Source: Lepidostoma basale | Taxonomy: Eukaryota; Arthropoda; Insecta; Trichoptera; Lepidostomatidae | DNA: 64,000 nucleotides | Direction of reading: 5' to 3' | Assembly (NCBI GenBank): GCA_022606425.2 | Contig: JAHDVF020000221.1 | Coordinates: 434,001-498,000, forward strand | Shown here: positions 23,701 through 33,941 of the stretch, piece after piece | How positions within the stretch are numbered: position 1 is the stretch's first letter | How the letters are laid out: each line of letters opens with the position of its first letter | The notes under the pieces: model-generated | What the model was told of the DNA's origin: nothing | The model's database searches: none | The model's input: only the letters and a program-made list of their open reading frames with translations | Made by a program: the position numbers and the translations under genes

Positions 23701-24665
23701 CAAAGTGGTCTATATAGACCCCCAGGGGTCCATGACGACTTGCAGGGGGGTATACGACAATTGCAAAAAAAAAAAGGTGGTCCATGAGATGGTTCAAGTA
23801 AATTGAAGCCGAATATTAAAACGCAAAACGAATATTGAAATCTTCGGCGACTTTTTTATTATTTAGCTTTATTTGGGGAAAATTGGAGGATTGAAATCGT
23901 TGGCGACCGTTTTTTTTTAGCTCGACAGCGACTTCCGGTTAGTAGGTAGAGGATTCGCCGGTAACCTTTTTTTTAGGTTGACAGCGACTTGCGCCCAGTA
24001 GAATTTGGTAGCAACCAATTTTTTTAGCAATCAAATAGGACAGCAAGGGGTCTACACGAATTAGAAAAAATCGGCAAGGGATCTACAGGACAAAAAAAAA
24101 TTGGGAACTTCTTGCTCTACACCCTTAAAACTCATCAATTGGTATATAGTGTGTTAAATCTGCGACATAATAGGTCATATATTTTTTAGAATGTATCTAC
24201 CATTGTCTATGGTATGATGGTAATTCTTAAGGGTACGGCCACACCGAAGTGCCAGGGTCGGAGGCTAGGTGGACACCTGGCGAACCAACATATGGCGTAC
24301 TGTGGGACCGGTCACACTATAGGCTTCGCGCCACAGGGCGTGATCACAAGCGAACTGTGTCTTGGCGCCTAACCAGGCACTCCGGTGTGGCCGTACCCTA
24401 ATGGAACATTCCATATTATACTCGTAAAAATTAAGAATTTAATTTATATCCCAAATGTCCTAAATATAAATAAAATATTAATGATTTGTAAATTTATACA
24501 TCATATGTAAACTAATATACATTTTTTTTTTTTTTAGATATCATTGAGAAGTTACACGAAATACTGATTATAAAAAAATTTCATTTAAAAAATAGGAGGC
24601 TACAAAGACTTGCCCTAAACAATGAAAGGAAGTTGTATTTTATAAATGATGAGGAAAAAAAATAA
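11725..24665 (+). CDS. Putative TTF1/Reb1-like Myb-domain protein
   Basis: Seven exons: 11725-12801, 13524-13715, 18487-18668, 19779-19921, 22857-23142, 23249-23403 and 24538-24665. Together they give 2163 nt, 720 residues and TAA. The frame closes through every junction. Residues 1-359 are Lys/Glu-rich, disordered and contain many psi-K-x-E motifs. From about residue 400 come tryptophan-anchored, Myb/SANT-like helical units: HFAPNEDKIILRNWKRLC, KGRFLPKEKEIIELF with IWRYINSI, VDWEIWKVIAKKM with VHWLSKLY, and VDWKEIATHF with LWNKFYSL. A charged disordered N-terminus with C-terminal Myb repeats beginning KGRF is the layout of RNA polymerase I termination factor TTF1 and yeast Reb1, which bind rDNA terminators. 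Orthology is inferred from layout, and another divergent Myb protein is possible. Exon 3 most likely ends at a GC donor. Introns 2 to 6 are full of transposons. Confidence 0.75.
13065..13303. mobile_element. MITE with perfect 33-bp terminal inverted repeats
   Basis: Positions 13065-13097 and 13271-13303 are exact reverse complements, starting GAAGACTACAGGGGAAAAAC. The 173-bp AT-rich core has no ORF. It lies in intron 1 of the TTF1-like gene. Possible target duplication AAA; superfamily not assignable. Confidence 0.88.
14050..17079 (-). mobile_element. RTE-like LINE, near full length, inside the foldback element
   Basis: A 3030-bp insertion flanked by the 12-bp direct duplication GGTTTATAGGTA (14038-14049 and 17080-17091). 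On the minus strand it encodes an APE-type endonuclease (IGTWNIRG, AGDMNGW, DYVIV, TDHFLVV), then a reverse transcriptase (LYKGKGSRMECGNHRAISLL, FVDLQKAYD, GVKQGCVMSPWLFNLYMD, YADDAVLLAD) and a C-terminal WFGHMER / GRPRKTWHDQINQIL region. The 3' tail is a GTTA microsatellite. I call this subfamily A. The 5' end appears nearly complete, because the endonuclease starts within 35 bp of it. Confidence 0.9.
14090..17049 (-). pseudogene. RTE-like endonuclease/reverse transcriptase ORF, inactivated
   Basis: The frame opens at 17049 and is disabled by at least four lesions. A frameshift near 15745 separates endonuclease from reverse transcriptase. A one-base insertion near 15068 interrupts STASV-RVNGD. 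An in-frame TAG near 14503 follows GSEAWN. A last frameshift near 14175 follows RNRR. The YADD catalytic motif is intact. Compare the uninterrupted homologous frame at 46884-48518. Confidence 0.85.
17237..18144. other. Intron 2 remainder of the TTF1-like gene
   Basis: About 900 bp with no ORF and no clear mobile element ends. A patch around 17620-17690 (GATGTTTCGGAGATTGTTGC) resembles repeats of other genomes but cannot be classified here. Confidence 0.3.
18145..18257 (-). mobile_element. Mariner terminal fragment
   Basis: The segment begins GTTGGGCTGAAAAGTTCGTA and continues into a region like the 3' coding/untranslated end of mariners. It is truncated on the right, where it runs directly into a LINE fragment. 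Solid as a fragment, weak as to subfamily. Confidence 0.55.
18258..18392 (+). mobile_element. RTE-like subfamily A 3' end fragment
   Basis: Matches the plus-strand 3' end of other copies (GTGAGGAGTCGGAGAAATTG, GATGGCGTGATGGTTAGTTAG). It is 5'-truncated and lies directly upstream of exon 3 of the TTF1-like gene. Confidence 0.75.
18669..18670 (+). other. Probable GC splice donor, exon 3 of the TTF1-like gene
   Basis: The junction AG|GCAAGT matches the consensus of GC-AG introns exactly. It joins exon 4 to give the Myb-like KGRFLPKEKE. A GT donor six bases downstream (GT at 18675) keeps the same phase but would insert Gln-Val between KGR and FLPK. Confidence 0.65.
18700..18914 (+). mobile_element. 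tRNA-derived SINE, copy 1
   Basis: The head resembles a tRNA gene: an A-box-like TGGCAGAGTGGC (18708-18719) and a B-box-like GGTTCCGGGTTAAATTC (18744-18760). The body includes CAATAAAAATGG and ends ATTGGGTTTAAATAACCTG. The whole unit aligns with the complement of 39264-39470, which defines a family. RNA polymerase III transcription is inferred from the boxes. Confidence 0.8.
19269..19630 (-). mobile_element. RTE-like subfamily A 3' fragment
   Basis: Minus-strand frame KGSLRWFGHMERMSEDRMVK through GRPRKTWHDQINQILNVGHV to ILSAYPSGETA, intact over 100 codons, followed by a short GTTA-type tail. 5'-truncated, in intron 3 of the TTF1-like gene. Confidence 0.85.
20207..20519. mobile_element. TTAA-flanked MITE family T, copy 1
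   Basis: TTAA at 20203-20206 and 20520-20523. Ends are CCACCCTAC and its complement GTAGGGTGG. The full 313 bp aligns in reverse orientation with 38236-38557. Shared inner blocks include TCTCAAGC(C/G)CGTACGTGATAC. Non-autonomous; piggyBac-type target. Confidence 0.8.
20580..20860. mobile_element. Rearranged mariner remnant
   Basis: The minus strand of 20585-20700 encodes a mariner C-terminus (FYHDGIQKLVVRYNKCLN then WVEK). The adjoining plus strand at about 20735-20820 encodes the central region VTGDKTWVTYVTPETKQQS. The two halves are in opposite orientation, so the copy has been inverted internally as well as truncated. Confidence 0.75.
21000..21124. mobile_element. hAT-like fragment, 3' end
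   Basis: Ends TCACTTCGGGAATCACTG, the complement of a CAGTGATTCCC hAT-type terminus, with repeated GACCCC(C) blocks like those of 23691-24114. The opposite end is missing. Confidence 0.6.
21180..22320 (-). mobile_element. R1-clade-like LINE fragment (gag zinc knuckle and endonuclease)
   Basis: The minus frame 21883-21188 encodes LRILQINLNGCRVAQDLMM, ADLVVVSEQYRG and VVVAGDFNAKAPEWS, the APE endonuclease N-terminus of R1-type elements. Upstream in a neighbouring frame is a CCHC knuckle of retroviral-type gag, CFRCFGVGHRVSDL. The frame ends in the middle of the endonuclease, and the reverse transcriptase is absent. Further upstream, to 22320, is GC-rich sequence of the same element. It is fused to a different LINE at 22325. 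Confidence 0.75.
22325..22790 (-). mobile_element. RTE-like subfamily C 3' fragment carrying copied exon sequence
   Basis: Degenerate minus-strand 3' end of the GRPRKTW type (TCATACATCGTAGCATGCAC and relatives of 59016-59600). At 22382-22414 it contains 33 bp that match exon 5 of the surrounding gene (22889-22921) with one mismatch; this segment is foreign to the LINE. Confidence 0.8.
23691..24114. mobile_element. hAT-like MITE
   Basis: Left end CAGTGATTTCCAAAGTGG; the complement of the right end reads CAAGAAGTTCCCAA. Flanked by the 8-bp near-duplication CTCTAGAC (23683-23690) and CTCTACAC (24115-24122). Eight-bp duplications and CAGTG ends are hAT hallmarks. No transposase frame. Confidence 0.8.
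24231..24398. mobile_element. MITE family M, complete copy
   Basis: 168 bp with inverted ends GGGTACGGCCACACCGAAGT and GGGTACGGCCACACCGGAGT (complement). Flanked by TAA on both sides. Found again at 37027-37205 and, deleted, at 11028-11119. A PIF/Harbinger-type TWA target is inferred. Confidence 0.85.
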
Positions 24666-26022
24666 TAAATTGACTTTTTAAAATATATCAAATATCATAA
24701 TATTGCTCATAATTCTGTGCTACTTGCAGGAAAAATTACCTATAATACTTGGATCTAGTTCTGCCTGCGTGGTGTCGGACCTTCCTTTGGGAGTATGCTC
24801 ATTAAAAACAAACTTGCGATATTTACACAAGGGATGAATTTATTGAAAGCTAAGGCATTTAACACTGTGGAATTCCATTGTATTACACTTTGGAAATTGA
24901 AAATAACGTTTATAATTATTTTGTGGATTATAAACAACGTTGTTTTCAATTTCTAAAGTGTATTTTCTGGATTTTTATGTATCTCATAAGTAAGCTTCCT
25001 AAAGAAAGGGGAATATTATTTTTTAATCAACTGAATTATCATATTTACTGAGGTTAGTTTTCAAAGTGTGTGGAAATTGTGCCTTTCAACCTGTGAATTT
25101 CTTAACATATTGTTATAATTGATAAATAAAAAAAATATAAAAACTTGCAATATTTTTATTTCAGTTGAGTAACAAATATTTTTGTAGATTGAAAATTAAA
25201 CTAGTTAACATTAAATAAATAATAAATTTGCATGTAGCTAGAATTTATAAAATAAAAATGTATAAAATCTAGGCACGCAAACATGGAATTTGTACTATGC
25301 GAACTGCATTTAATAACACCATACATCAATTGCAATTCAGGAATTTTTACAGAAGTATTATTGACATCTGTTTAGAACAATTAGCAGTTTAGTTTATAGA
25401 TAACGCTCATTAATGTTTGGTGACATACAAGCCATTATTCTGACAAGACATTCTTTGTCAGATAATAATTAATATTATGATTAATATTCCTGGAATGCAA
25501 ATGAAGTCCATTGAAATCCTTAACAAAACGACAATTATAGAATAAAAATAAATAATTGTTTAGCACTAAAAATAAATAATTTAATATTTCATATCTAAAA
25601 CATGTAATAGTAAAAATATACATGTAAAATTATATATTCAACTATGATACAAAATTATTTCATGCCTAAATATTGGTGTAAATTTATTTAAAATTAAAAT
25701 AATAAAATATGGTTTACTTTGAATAATGTAACCCAAGCCTGTTCCAGTACACATATATGATTTAGATTAAGATGAAGGTTTACTTTGAATTGTTTTCTTA
25801 GTTCTTTTCTCATTAGGTTAAAAATATATACTTTTTAACACACTTTTCATAAATTAATTAACACAAGTGTTGTTAATGCACGTGGATAAATAAACCGGGC
25901 CTTGTAATCAAATAAAGCTGGTCTTTGTCAATTTTATATTACCAAACTAGAATAATTCAACATTAACGACTTTACAAAATCATTCCTTCATTATTTGCCT
26001 TCCCTCTGTGTTATGGATTCAT
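24666..26022. other. 3' untranslated/intergenic DNA of the TTF1-like gene
   Basis: AT-rich. A canonical AATAAA lies at 25125-25130, about 460 bp past the stop, followed by an A-rich stretch. It is a plausible polyadenylation site. Nothing else recognisable up to the hairpin at 26023. Confidence 0.45.
25125..25130 (+). terminator. Candidate polyadenylation signal, TTF1-like gene
   Basis: AATAAA downstream of the TAA at 24665. Chosen as the clearest canonical hexamer before the next element; in AT-rich DNA chance hexamers are common. Confidence 0.4.
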
Positions 26023-26180
26023 ATTTGAATAAATATAACTATACTTCGTATTTTTACAAACCTTATTACACTTTTCAGACATGTTTCGGTTGTGACCCAA
26101 CCCTATTTCAACATTGAAAAAGGTTGGGTCACAACAGAAACATGTCTGTGAAAACGAAGTGTAGTTATATTTATTCAAAT
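26023..26180. repeat. Foldback hairpin element
   Basis: The two halves of this 158-bp segment are near-complementary. ATTTGAATAAATATAACTA on the left mirrors the right end, and GGTTGTGACCCAACC is mirrored by GGTTGGGTCACAAC at the centre. The loop is only a few bases. Likely a palindromic MITE. It lies 3' of both convergent neighbours. Confidence 0.8.
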
Positions 26181-26894
26181 TACAAAATCATATATGACAT
26201 TCAAAACTTGTGCCTATTAAATCAATTTTAATAAAAATATTAGAGAACACAAATGAATTATAATCATGGTCATTTAATAGTGGGTTGGAAAGACGTTCAA
26301 ATTAAGAAGAGTGTGTCAAAATAGTTTTTTTCTGAAATATGATCGATACATGTATTTCAGTAGTAAAAAAAATTCCCTATCACTCCAATTTAGCATACAT
26401 AGTTATTCCAAATAGTAAGTAATAGTGGACTAGAGATGATTGGTAAAATAATATGTGCTCTCTCCGCGATCTAACATGAATACTATTGTTATCATATGAT
26501 TGCCAGGTGAAGAACAATGTACACAAATGCTTGCGTTGTGATGATCAGCTGTTTGTTTTAAATTGGTTCTTACTTATTATATTTCTTTATAAATAAACAT
26601 ATTTATACAATTATACTACTAATGTGTTAAATATCAAGTACAAAAACTTCCCTTTTTTATGTTTATAAACCAGTAAGGATAACATCTGCATATAAAAAAT
26701 ATACTTATTATATTACACATTAAGAATGAAAAAATAGCAAGGCCTTCAGCCAATAAGATAGGTATACACATACATATAAATATAAAGAATAAAAGTTAAA
26801 CCTTCCATTAAGGATAATATATATAGATTTTGGTTCATAGATTCAAATAAAACAGTCCTCAATATGTAACTGTGATGTATCGAATCTGAAACCA
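26181..26894. other. Intergenic/3' untranslated DNA of NGLY1
   Basis: AT-rich, no ORF, no repeat ends seen. Probably includes the NGLY1 3' untranslated region on the minus strand. Confidence 0.35.
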
Positions 26895-29800
26895 TTATTT
26901 CTCTTCAGTCTTAAATTTTACAGTTATTTGAAGTGGATAATCTGATGAGCACATCTCTTGCCTAAATATTTGTGTGTGTTGCCACGCTAACCTGCCTTCC
27001 CCCCCATGAAGATGTGCAGTCAACGTCAATTCCTTAACACCAAGATTTTTGAAAGAAACATTCGAGTCTAAAAGATAAAAGTAATAATATTATTTTACCC
27101 TTTTTGGTGCTAAATATTTGTCACGTGCATAAATAAATTTTATAAAGTAAAACTTACGCTCTTTCGTGGGAAGTTGCCTAGCAACATCTTCATAGCTAAC
27201 AATCCAATCTACATTTCCAGATCCAAAAGTTTTGGAAGAAGCTTCAATGTTAACAGAGTCTATCACCATATTTATAGGTGTAAGAATTTTCCATTTTATT
27301 TCAGCATTCTCATCGCTTTCTGTAAATTGATAAATAATATAAATATGATGTTTTGTATTTACTAATTGTGAAGAAAATTCACTGCAAATGGTAATGTCTT
27401 ACCTTCACGAGCCAAGTAAACCATTCTCCAATCGTTCTCTTCTTTCCTAACTATATTTTGAATAGCAAATGCACCATTCATCCATTGCTTAATTGTTTCT
27501 AAGACAGTTCCATCAGGCAGAAGGACTTCATACATGTCCAGAGACGTCGAGTACTTTATGCATATCTCTTTATGGTCTGTATACTTCCACACGTGCGGGG
27601 TCCAAGGCTTAGTTTCTCGCCTTTGTAGTCTCCAAGACAACGATCCGGATGATCGGCCTACTTTTTCATTACTACCCGCCTTCCTAAAATACCACGAATA
27701 AATATTTTAATTTAAAAAGTACTTAATATTAATAACCCTTTACACCAACTGTTTAATTTATTTAAAAAAAAAAACGCAAAGAAAGAGTCTCAATAAAAAG
27801 TCATATAGGAAAACTGCAGAGTGTGTAATTATTATTTTTTATTGTTAATTTTGTTAAATCCGTTGTTTAATGTAGAGTCTAGCTCGACCTAGGAGTTGGT
27901 GTAAGAAATACTATACCGAGTCACACTTAACAGAACTATATAAATAAATATAAATAATAATATTATAATAATAAAATGCCAACTTTTTAAGCCCCGTTTT
28001 TGTGATGTAATCACCTCAAGGGCGCATTAAGACATGTTTTAAATCTAAAAAATCTAAATATGAACACTGCATCTGATATTCACGATTGGTTAGAAAGTAT
28101 AATAGAACAAAATATACAAGTTTTAAATTGGGTATGAAATATGAAAAAGATGGGTTTTCAGCTTATTTCTGAAATCTATCAGATCATTTATGGATCTAAG
28201 ATATGAAGTGAGATTGTTCCTAGCTGATGGGTCGGCTACCGCAAAGGCTCGATCCCCGAAATTTGTACCAGGGCAACGCTTTGTCTCAATTAATCTTCCT
28301 ATTGCCGAGAAGTTTGCCGAATTAAGTGTGGATTTCCTTGTAAGGTATGTGATGCTAATTTCCTGGCAATGGTAAGGGTTAAGAATCTAAATTGTATAAT
28401 ATAGAGAACTAAAATCAAGTAAATATCTAGAAATTAAATAGAATACTATGAAATTTAATCCGTGAAATCAATAACCAACCTCAAATAAAGGAAGGAAAAT
28501 TTAAAAAACTGTATTATACATTTGATTTACATATATATATATTTTTTACAAAATAAATACATTCCATGTTTCCAAGATGATATTGTCCATCCTCATGTGA
28601 AATATAATTTCTAATTTAGTTCTATAGAGGAGGAGGTCACCTCTGAAACATGTAGTGTATAATATTTTTATTTTGTAATAAAGTGAATAAAACAAGTATT
28701 AGAATTCTCCTTCAAAATTAATAATGGAATTCCATAGTGTTAACACCTTAACTTTCAATAAAGTATAAACATTTACTATAAAGAACAAACCTTTCCATCA
28801 TCAATTCTACTATTTCTGAACAGAGTCTTCTGCAAACAAATTTTCTTCTAGCATCAGAAAGCTTCCCCCACCGATTATTCCTCAATGATATAATGAGGTT
28901 GATTAGTTCTTGCTCCGAACATCTGTTCCTTCTCTGGAGCGTGGCCTTGTGGTTGCTTGTGTACCGCCACGTAACATCCTGAATATCATCTTTGGAATAG
29001 GCCATCACATACTCCAATTTCTTCCCCCAGCCTGCTTCGTACAGAAGGGGAGAATCCAAGATATTTTCGCACGGATCGCAGTGCAGCCATTTTTTTTTAG
29101 TGTAGGAATATACCTGATAATATTAACAAACTGTATTAGTGAACATTTTCTTATTCACCTACATTTCAATTAAAAACACACCATTTTGTTACTAAAAAGT
29201 TTAACAATAAATTTTTATGATACATATAATGTATAATGTATATTTTTAAACAACTACTTAATACAAATAGCATGTCCAAATAATGATTGTTATCAAATAT
29301 CAAAGCAAGGTTATGTGAGATAAAACCATCAATATCTTCAATTACAATGTTTTAAAAGAAAATAATTTTCAATTGAAATATGTAAAATCTATTATTAAAG
29401 GGAGAGAACCGGATGTAGGGACACACCGGGATGTAGTAATAGTATTATTAAAAGTAATTAACATAAACAAATGAATCATTAAGGGATAAGAAATAGTCAG
29501 GATGAGTCAGTAAGAGAATTAAAAATTGTAAAAAGTTTTGAAACTATAGTAACAAGTACCTCAACCCAAACATGATCGGTGGTATCCACAATCAATCTTG
29601 TGTCAAAATTCAATGCCCTGCAGAGAAGGGCAAAACAATTGGCCCATTCCCCACAGCGTCCCTTTCGTGTTCGCAATAAGATACTCAGCTCATTGTATCT
29701 AGGGAAATCCGTTGTTACTTGGCAGGTGCAGCATTTAAAAACCTAAATTCAGACAATTTTTATTTATCAATATAACTTCTTACTCTTAAGCTGGTTAATT

Positions 29801-30853
29801 TGATCAAACAATACATTTAAAAAAATTGAACAAACACTTTGTATAAAACCAAGGAGAGCCAACCGGTTTCACTCTGTCACGAGCTTCTTCACGGTTATAG
29901 TCATTATTATATTATGTGGCACAATAGTCATTATCGCAATTTTTTCACCTCTACTCGAATGGATTCATAGATAGTAATGGCAGTTTTAGTGTGCGAGTAT
30001 TTGGTGGGTCCACTGCATTCCCTGCACGGAGGCTTGTCCACCCACTTGAAGAAACTACTTTTAAACCAGTTCATCAATTCTAATAAGAGGGCATCCGAGA
30101 ATTGCATATCTAATTCTTTGGTTAAACCTAGAAAAAAGTTATTTATTAAATAAACTCTTCAAGTAATGAAAAAATCAAATAGATATTATGTTTTTATACA
30201 GCACATAAACAAATACATGTATTTAAAAAATTGGTATTTGTAATAAATTATTGTAATAAAATAATCAACAAGGGGCTAGTGAAACAAAATAGGCTAAATA
30301 TATCATCAATCTGTAACAATAATATTATATAAAAAGAAAACACTGTTATACCCAAGATACCATATTAGTTACATGGAAATAAATATTACCTTTTTTAATA
30401 TGAATCTGAATTTCTCGCATTCTGTGGATAGCTCTCAACTCCAAGGTTTGTAATGGAATGCACAATTTGGCTTTGGCAAGCAATTCTGAGTTTTCATATA
30501 CCAATACTCTCTGGAAATGCGCCTCTACTCTTTCAAGGAATGCATTAGGTTGTATCTAGAATACACAAGTTGATATAACTAAACGTTTTTAAATAATACT
30601 AAACATATAAGTACATATATTTATATCATAATAATTCAACTGAATATATATAAATTGTCATATATTTAAGTTGGAATATGGATAAAGCTATTTTAAGAAA
30701 GCTTCTTAAAAACATATGGTGCGAGATCACTGAACAAATATACAAATGAAAGATATTTATTAAATTTTCAAGCCAATGCATATTGTTATCAATTAATTTT
30801 GAACTTACAGAGAGTCCGGAAATTCCTGGACTGATAAGATTTTGCGTTGACAT
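26895..30853 (-). CDS. NGLY1: Peptide:N-glycanase (cytosolic deglycosylation in ERAD)
   Basis: Eight exons on the minus strand: 30853-30809, 30555-30390, 30127-29949, 29742-29560, 29113-28791, 27683-27403, 27319-27158 and 27067-26895. They give 503 residues, and the frame closes exactly. The enzyme removes N-glycans from misfolded glycoproteins in the cytosol. The transglutaminase core is clear: zinc Cys pairs KPPCREC (105/108) and CCTC (134/137), then Cys160 in [10 protein letters not shown], His187 in TDHVW and Asp204 in WLHCD. The 27- and 17-residue spacings equal those of human NGLY1 (309/336/353). GWGKKLEYV and DVTWRY follow, then the PAW sugar-binding domain (SLSWRL, HVWKYTD, W-M-VYLAR). 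The protein is about 150 residues shorter than human at the N-terminus, so no PUB domain is visible. An acceptor-like TTTATTTTCAG lies just before the ATG (about 30867), so upstream exons or a 5' UTR intron may be missed. Confidence 0.95.
27684..28790. other. NGLY1 intron 5
   Basis: 1.1-kb intron. A GC-richer block at 28150-28380 has a chance-length plus ORF and looks like a repeat remnant, but I cannot assign it. Around 28620-28660 a GAAACATGT-type block resembles the hairpin element at 26023. Nothing else stands out. Confidence 0.3.
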
Positions 30854-31310
30854 TTTTATAATAATTTCTGAAAATAAATAAAAATAAAATAGTTTAGGAA
30901 ATAATAAATCAATGTTACATTTTATTTCACATCTTAAAATATTACATCAATGACGAACATATGAAACATTATTTTGCAAGGGGAAAATGTATACGAACCC
31001 GAAGCACAAGGAAGTTAACAATAATATATTAATAAAATTAAAATGTCTTGTATGTAACTAGCGTTTTCTGAATATTAAAAAAAGTTCTGATGATTTTGAA
31101 GCATATTTTCTCTTCCTAAACAGATAGATTGTGGACTAAATTTGACGTTTTGTAACGAATCTTATCAGAATCAGAAAATAAATTTCCACTTGCTCCGAAT
31201 TTCTAACCACAGATATCTTGCACATAAAGATAGTCCGCTCACCACAAAAATTTCAATCCTTTTTACCAAAGAGATTCGAATGCAATAGATGGTATTTTAG
31301 CTAGGGGTGG
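30854..31310. promoter_or_regulatory. Probable NGLY1 5' region
   Basis: About 460 bp between the NGLY1 start codon and the transposon cluster. The promoter should be here by position. I see no reliable core-promoter motif. The acceptor-like sequence next to the ATG suggests a spliced leader exon within this stretch. Confidence 0.35.
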
Positions 31311-31348
31311 GCAAAATAAATCATCTTAGGGATCTAAGTTGAACGGAT

Positions 31349-32282
31349 TGTTAGTAAAATGCTCTCGACACGGGGTGAAACATGACGATTAGTCGTATCT
31401 CACTCCATATCTCGAAGCACTCTCTCACAACGTATTGCCCAGTGTTTATTCGCTAATGTGATTATTATTCGATCTCTAAGATGCTCCGGGATGTATAGTG
31501 ATATGAGATTGAAACCAATATTTACTATTTACAATTATATTTAATTAAACAAACATACAATATATAAAAAAGAATCAAGAATCAAACAAGATCACTTATA
31601 AACTAAAGATGACTTACTTCTATTCGTTGGCCAACGACTTAAAACTAATCCGTCACTGAAACAGCACTAACGACGATCTGCGAAGTCGGCGAGCTAGGCA
31701 GCACATGGTGTCCGCACCACGAGGAATGTGCGAGGCGGGCGCGAGGACGGGCGAGGAGCGGTCTGGTCTCATTCGCTGAGACAGCCGTGGCCAGCATCAG
31801 GTCCCAATGATGATGAGCTGACGCCATGGTTGCTGATGCCATGCGGCGATATCGCGATCTTTTTCGGATTCACTTCCCGGCGTTCGGTATAACACTTCGC
31901 GATCTTTTGAGACTATTGCCCCCCCCGGCGCGTGGCCGGGGCGGAGACACTTCTTCTACCGAGGGCGGAGGCGGACTGGGGCCGAGAGCTGCCCGGAACT
32001 CTGCAGGGCGGAGGGTTAGATCATCCCCTCTCAAGTGTGGCCACTCTCGAAAATTGGGCCCGGCAGTACCTAACTTCTTTGCGATACCGGGGCAGAACAC
32101 TATTTTTTTTCACTCACAGAATTGTCATTATTGTTTTTAAATTGTCTTTCATAATCTTATCACTAATTAAAATTAAACTTAATTAAGATCAAACAAGCCT
32201 CCAGAGAGAAAACGCCTTTTCGGTCATGTAAAATTTGTCCAGTGCAATCTCACCTATTATGCCATGAAACATGGCTATATCA
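31349..32282 (+). mobile_element. Solo LTR, copy B
   Basis: 934 bp, TG...CA, flanked by GGAT (31345-31348 and 32283-32286). Same family and same orientation as copies A and C. A TATATAAAAAA stretch near 31570 could be the LTR TATA box. Confidence 0.88.
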
Positions 32283-32380
32283 GGATCGCTCGGTGAAGTG
32301 AGCTGACTCTTTTTAATCAACTGAATCATTGAATCAACTCCTGAGCTGATTCCCGAAACAGTCGACTCTTTCGCGATTTA

Positions 32381-33008
32381 AGGCCGTGCCAGACTCCTGT
32401 AAACCAGCTTCCAACACCGGGTCACCTTGGTAGGAGGCTTGTGGAGCCCACGGTTGGTGTTTGCGTCCACACTGGTTTACAACAAGGCTCCCTCAGTGTG
32501 TTGTCGAATCTTTGTTTGGAAGCATGCATTGTGATATGGCTCCTTACTTATCTAAACTTCAAGAAGTTGGCGTGATATTAGCACTTGTGTGCGCAAGTAA
32601 GGAGAAAAAAGAAAAGAATTTGGATGAAGCGTTGGCTTAAGGAAAGAAAAAAAAACTTAATCATCTAAATTTCATGAATCTAGTTGATTTTGATGACCTG
32701 CGCAACTTCTTCAGAATGGAAAAGAAACCATTCTATGAGTTATTAGAAATGGTGAGGCCATTCATAACTAAAAAAAAATACGCATCTGAGGCTGGCTGTT
32801 TCTGCCGAAGAAATACTATTAGTTACCCTGTCCTTATAATATACAGGGTAGGTCCCTATACAGTTCAATAAATTCACTGATAACTTATTTTTCCACAGAG
32901 GTTGTTGAAGGTCCAACGAATTTTTGTTGCAAACAAGTACTAACACTGTTGTAAGCCGCTGGTGGAGATCGATGTGGAGGGCTTGTTTACAACAGTCTGG
33001 CACGGCCT
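32381..33008 (+). mobile_element. PIF/Harbinger-like deletion derivative
   Basis: 628 bp with about 24-bp inverted ends AGGCCGTGCCAGACT. Three-bp flanks TTA and TCA differ by one base from a TWA duplication. The plus ORF starting at 32674 has DLRNFFRMEKKPFYELLEMV, the N-terminal FRM...F-LL signature of Harbinger nucleases, and stops after about 40 residues. The DDE catalytic part is gone. Confidence 0.75.
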
Positions 33009-33028
33009 TCACGACTCCCGATTCGACC

Positions 33029-33941
33029 TGTCAGTAAGATGCTTTCCGACACGGGGTGAAACATGACGATTAGTCGTATCTCACTCCATATCTCGAAGCA
33101 CTCTCTCACAACGTATTGCCCAGTGTTTATTCGCTAATGTGATTATTATTCGATCTCTAAGATGCTCCGGGAGGTATAGTGATATGAGATTGAAACCAAT
33201 ATTTGATATTTACACTTATATTTAAACACAAACATACAAAAACAAATAAACAAGATCACTTATAAACTAAAGATGACTTACTTCTATTCGTTGGCCAACG
33301 ACTTAAAGCTACTCCGTCACTGAATTAACACTACTTGATCTGATCTGCGAAGTCGTCGATCCAGCCGGCACGTGGCGTCCACACCACGAGGATGTGCGAG
33401 GCGGGCGCGAGGACGGGCGAGGAGCGGTCTGGTCTCATTCGCTGAGACAGCCGTGGCCAGCATCAGGTCCCAATGATGATGAGCTGACGCCATGGTTGCT
33501 GATGCCATGCGGCGATATCGCGATCTTTTTCAGAATCACTTCCCGGCGTTCAGTATAACACTTCGCGATCTTTTTAGACTATCTCCCCTCCGACGCGCGT
33601 CCGCGCGAGGGGGAGATGTTCCTTTCCCGGAGGCCGGTGGTAGACTGGGGGCCGAGAGCTGCCCGGAACTCTGCAGGGCGGAGGGTTAGATCATTCCCTC
33701 TCAAGTGTGGCCACTCTCTGCATCCGGCCGGCAGTACCTAACTGCTTTGCGATACCGGGGCAGAACGCTATTTATTTCCACTCACAGAATTGTTTTTAAA
33801 ATGTCTTTCATAATCTTATCACTAATTAAAATTAAACTTAACTAAGATCAAACAAGCCTCCAGAGAGAAAACGCCTTTTCGGTCGTGTAAAACTTGTCTA
33901 GTGCAACCTCACCTATTATGCCATGAAACATGGCTATATCA
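33029..33941 (+). mobile_element. Solo LTR, copy C
   Basis: 913 bp, TG...CA, flanked by GACC (33025-33028 and 33942-33945). Closest in sequence to copy B. The target duplication is independent of B's, so the two insertions arose separately rather than by duplication. Confidence 0.88.

Noticed and set aside
28190..28375. 61-codon ORF in NGLY1 intron 5
   Set aside because: No splice sites in phase with NGLY1 and no recognisable domain; probably repeat-derived.
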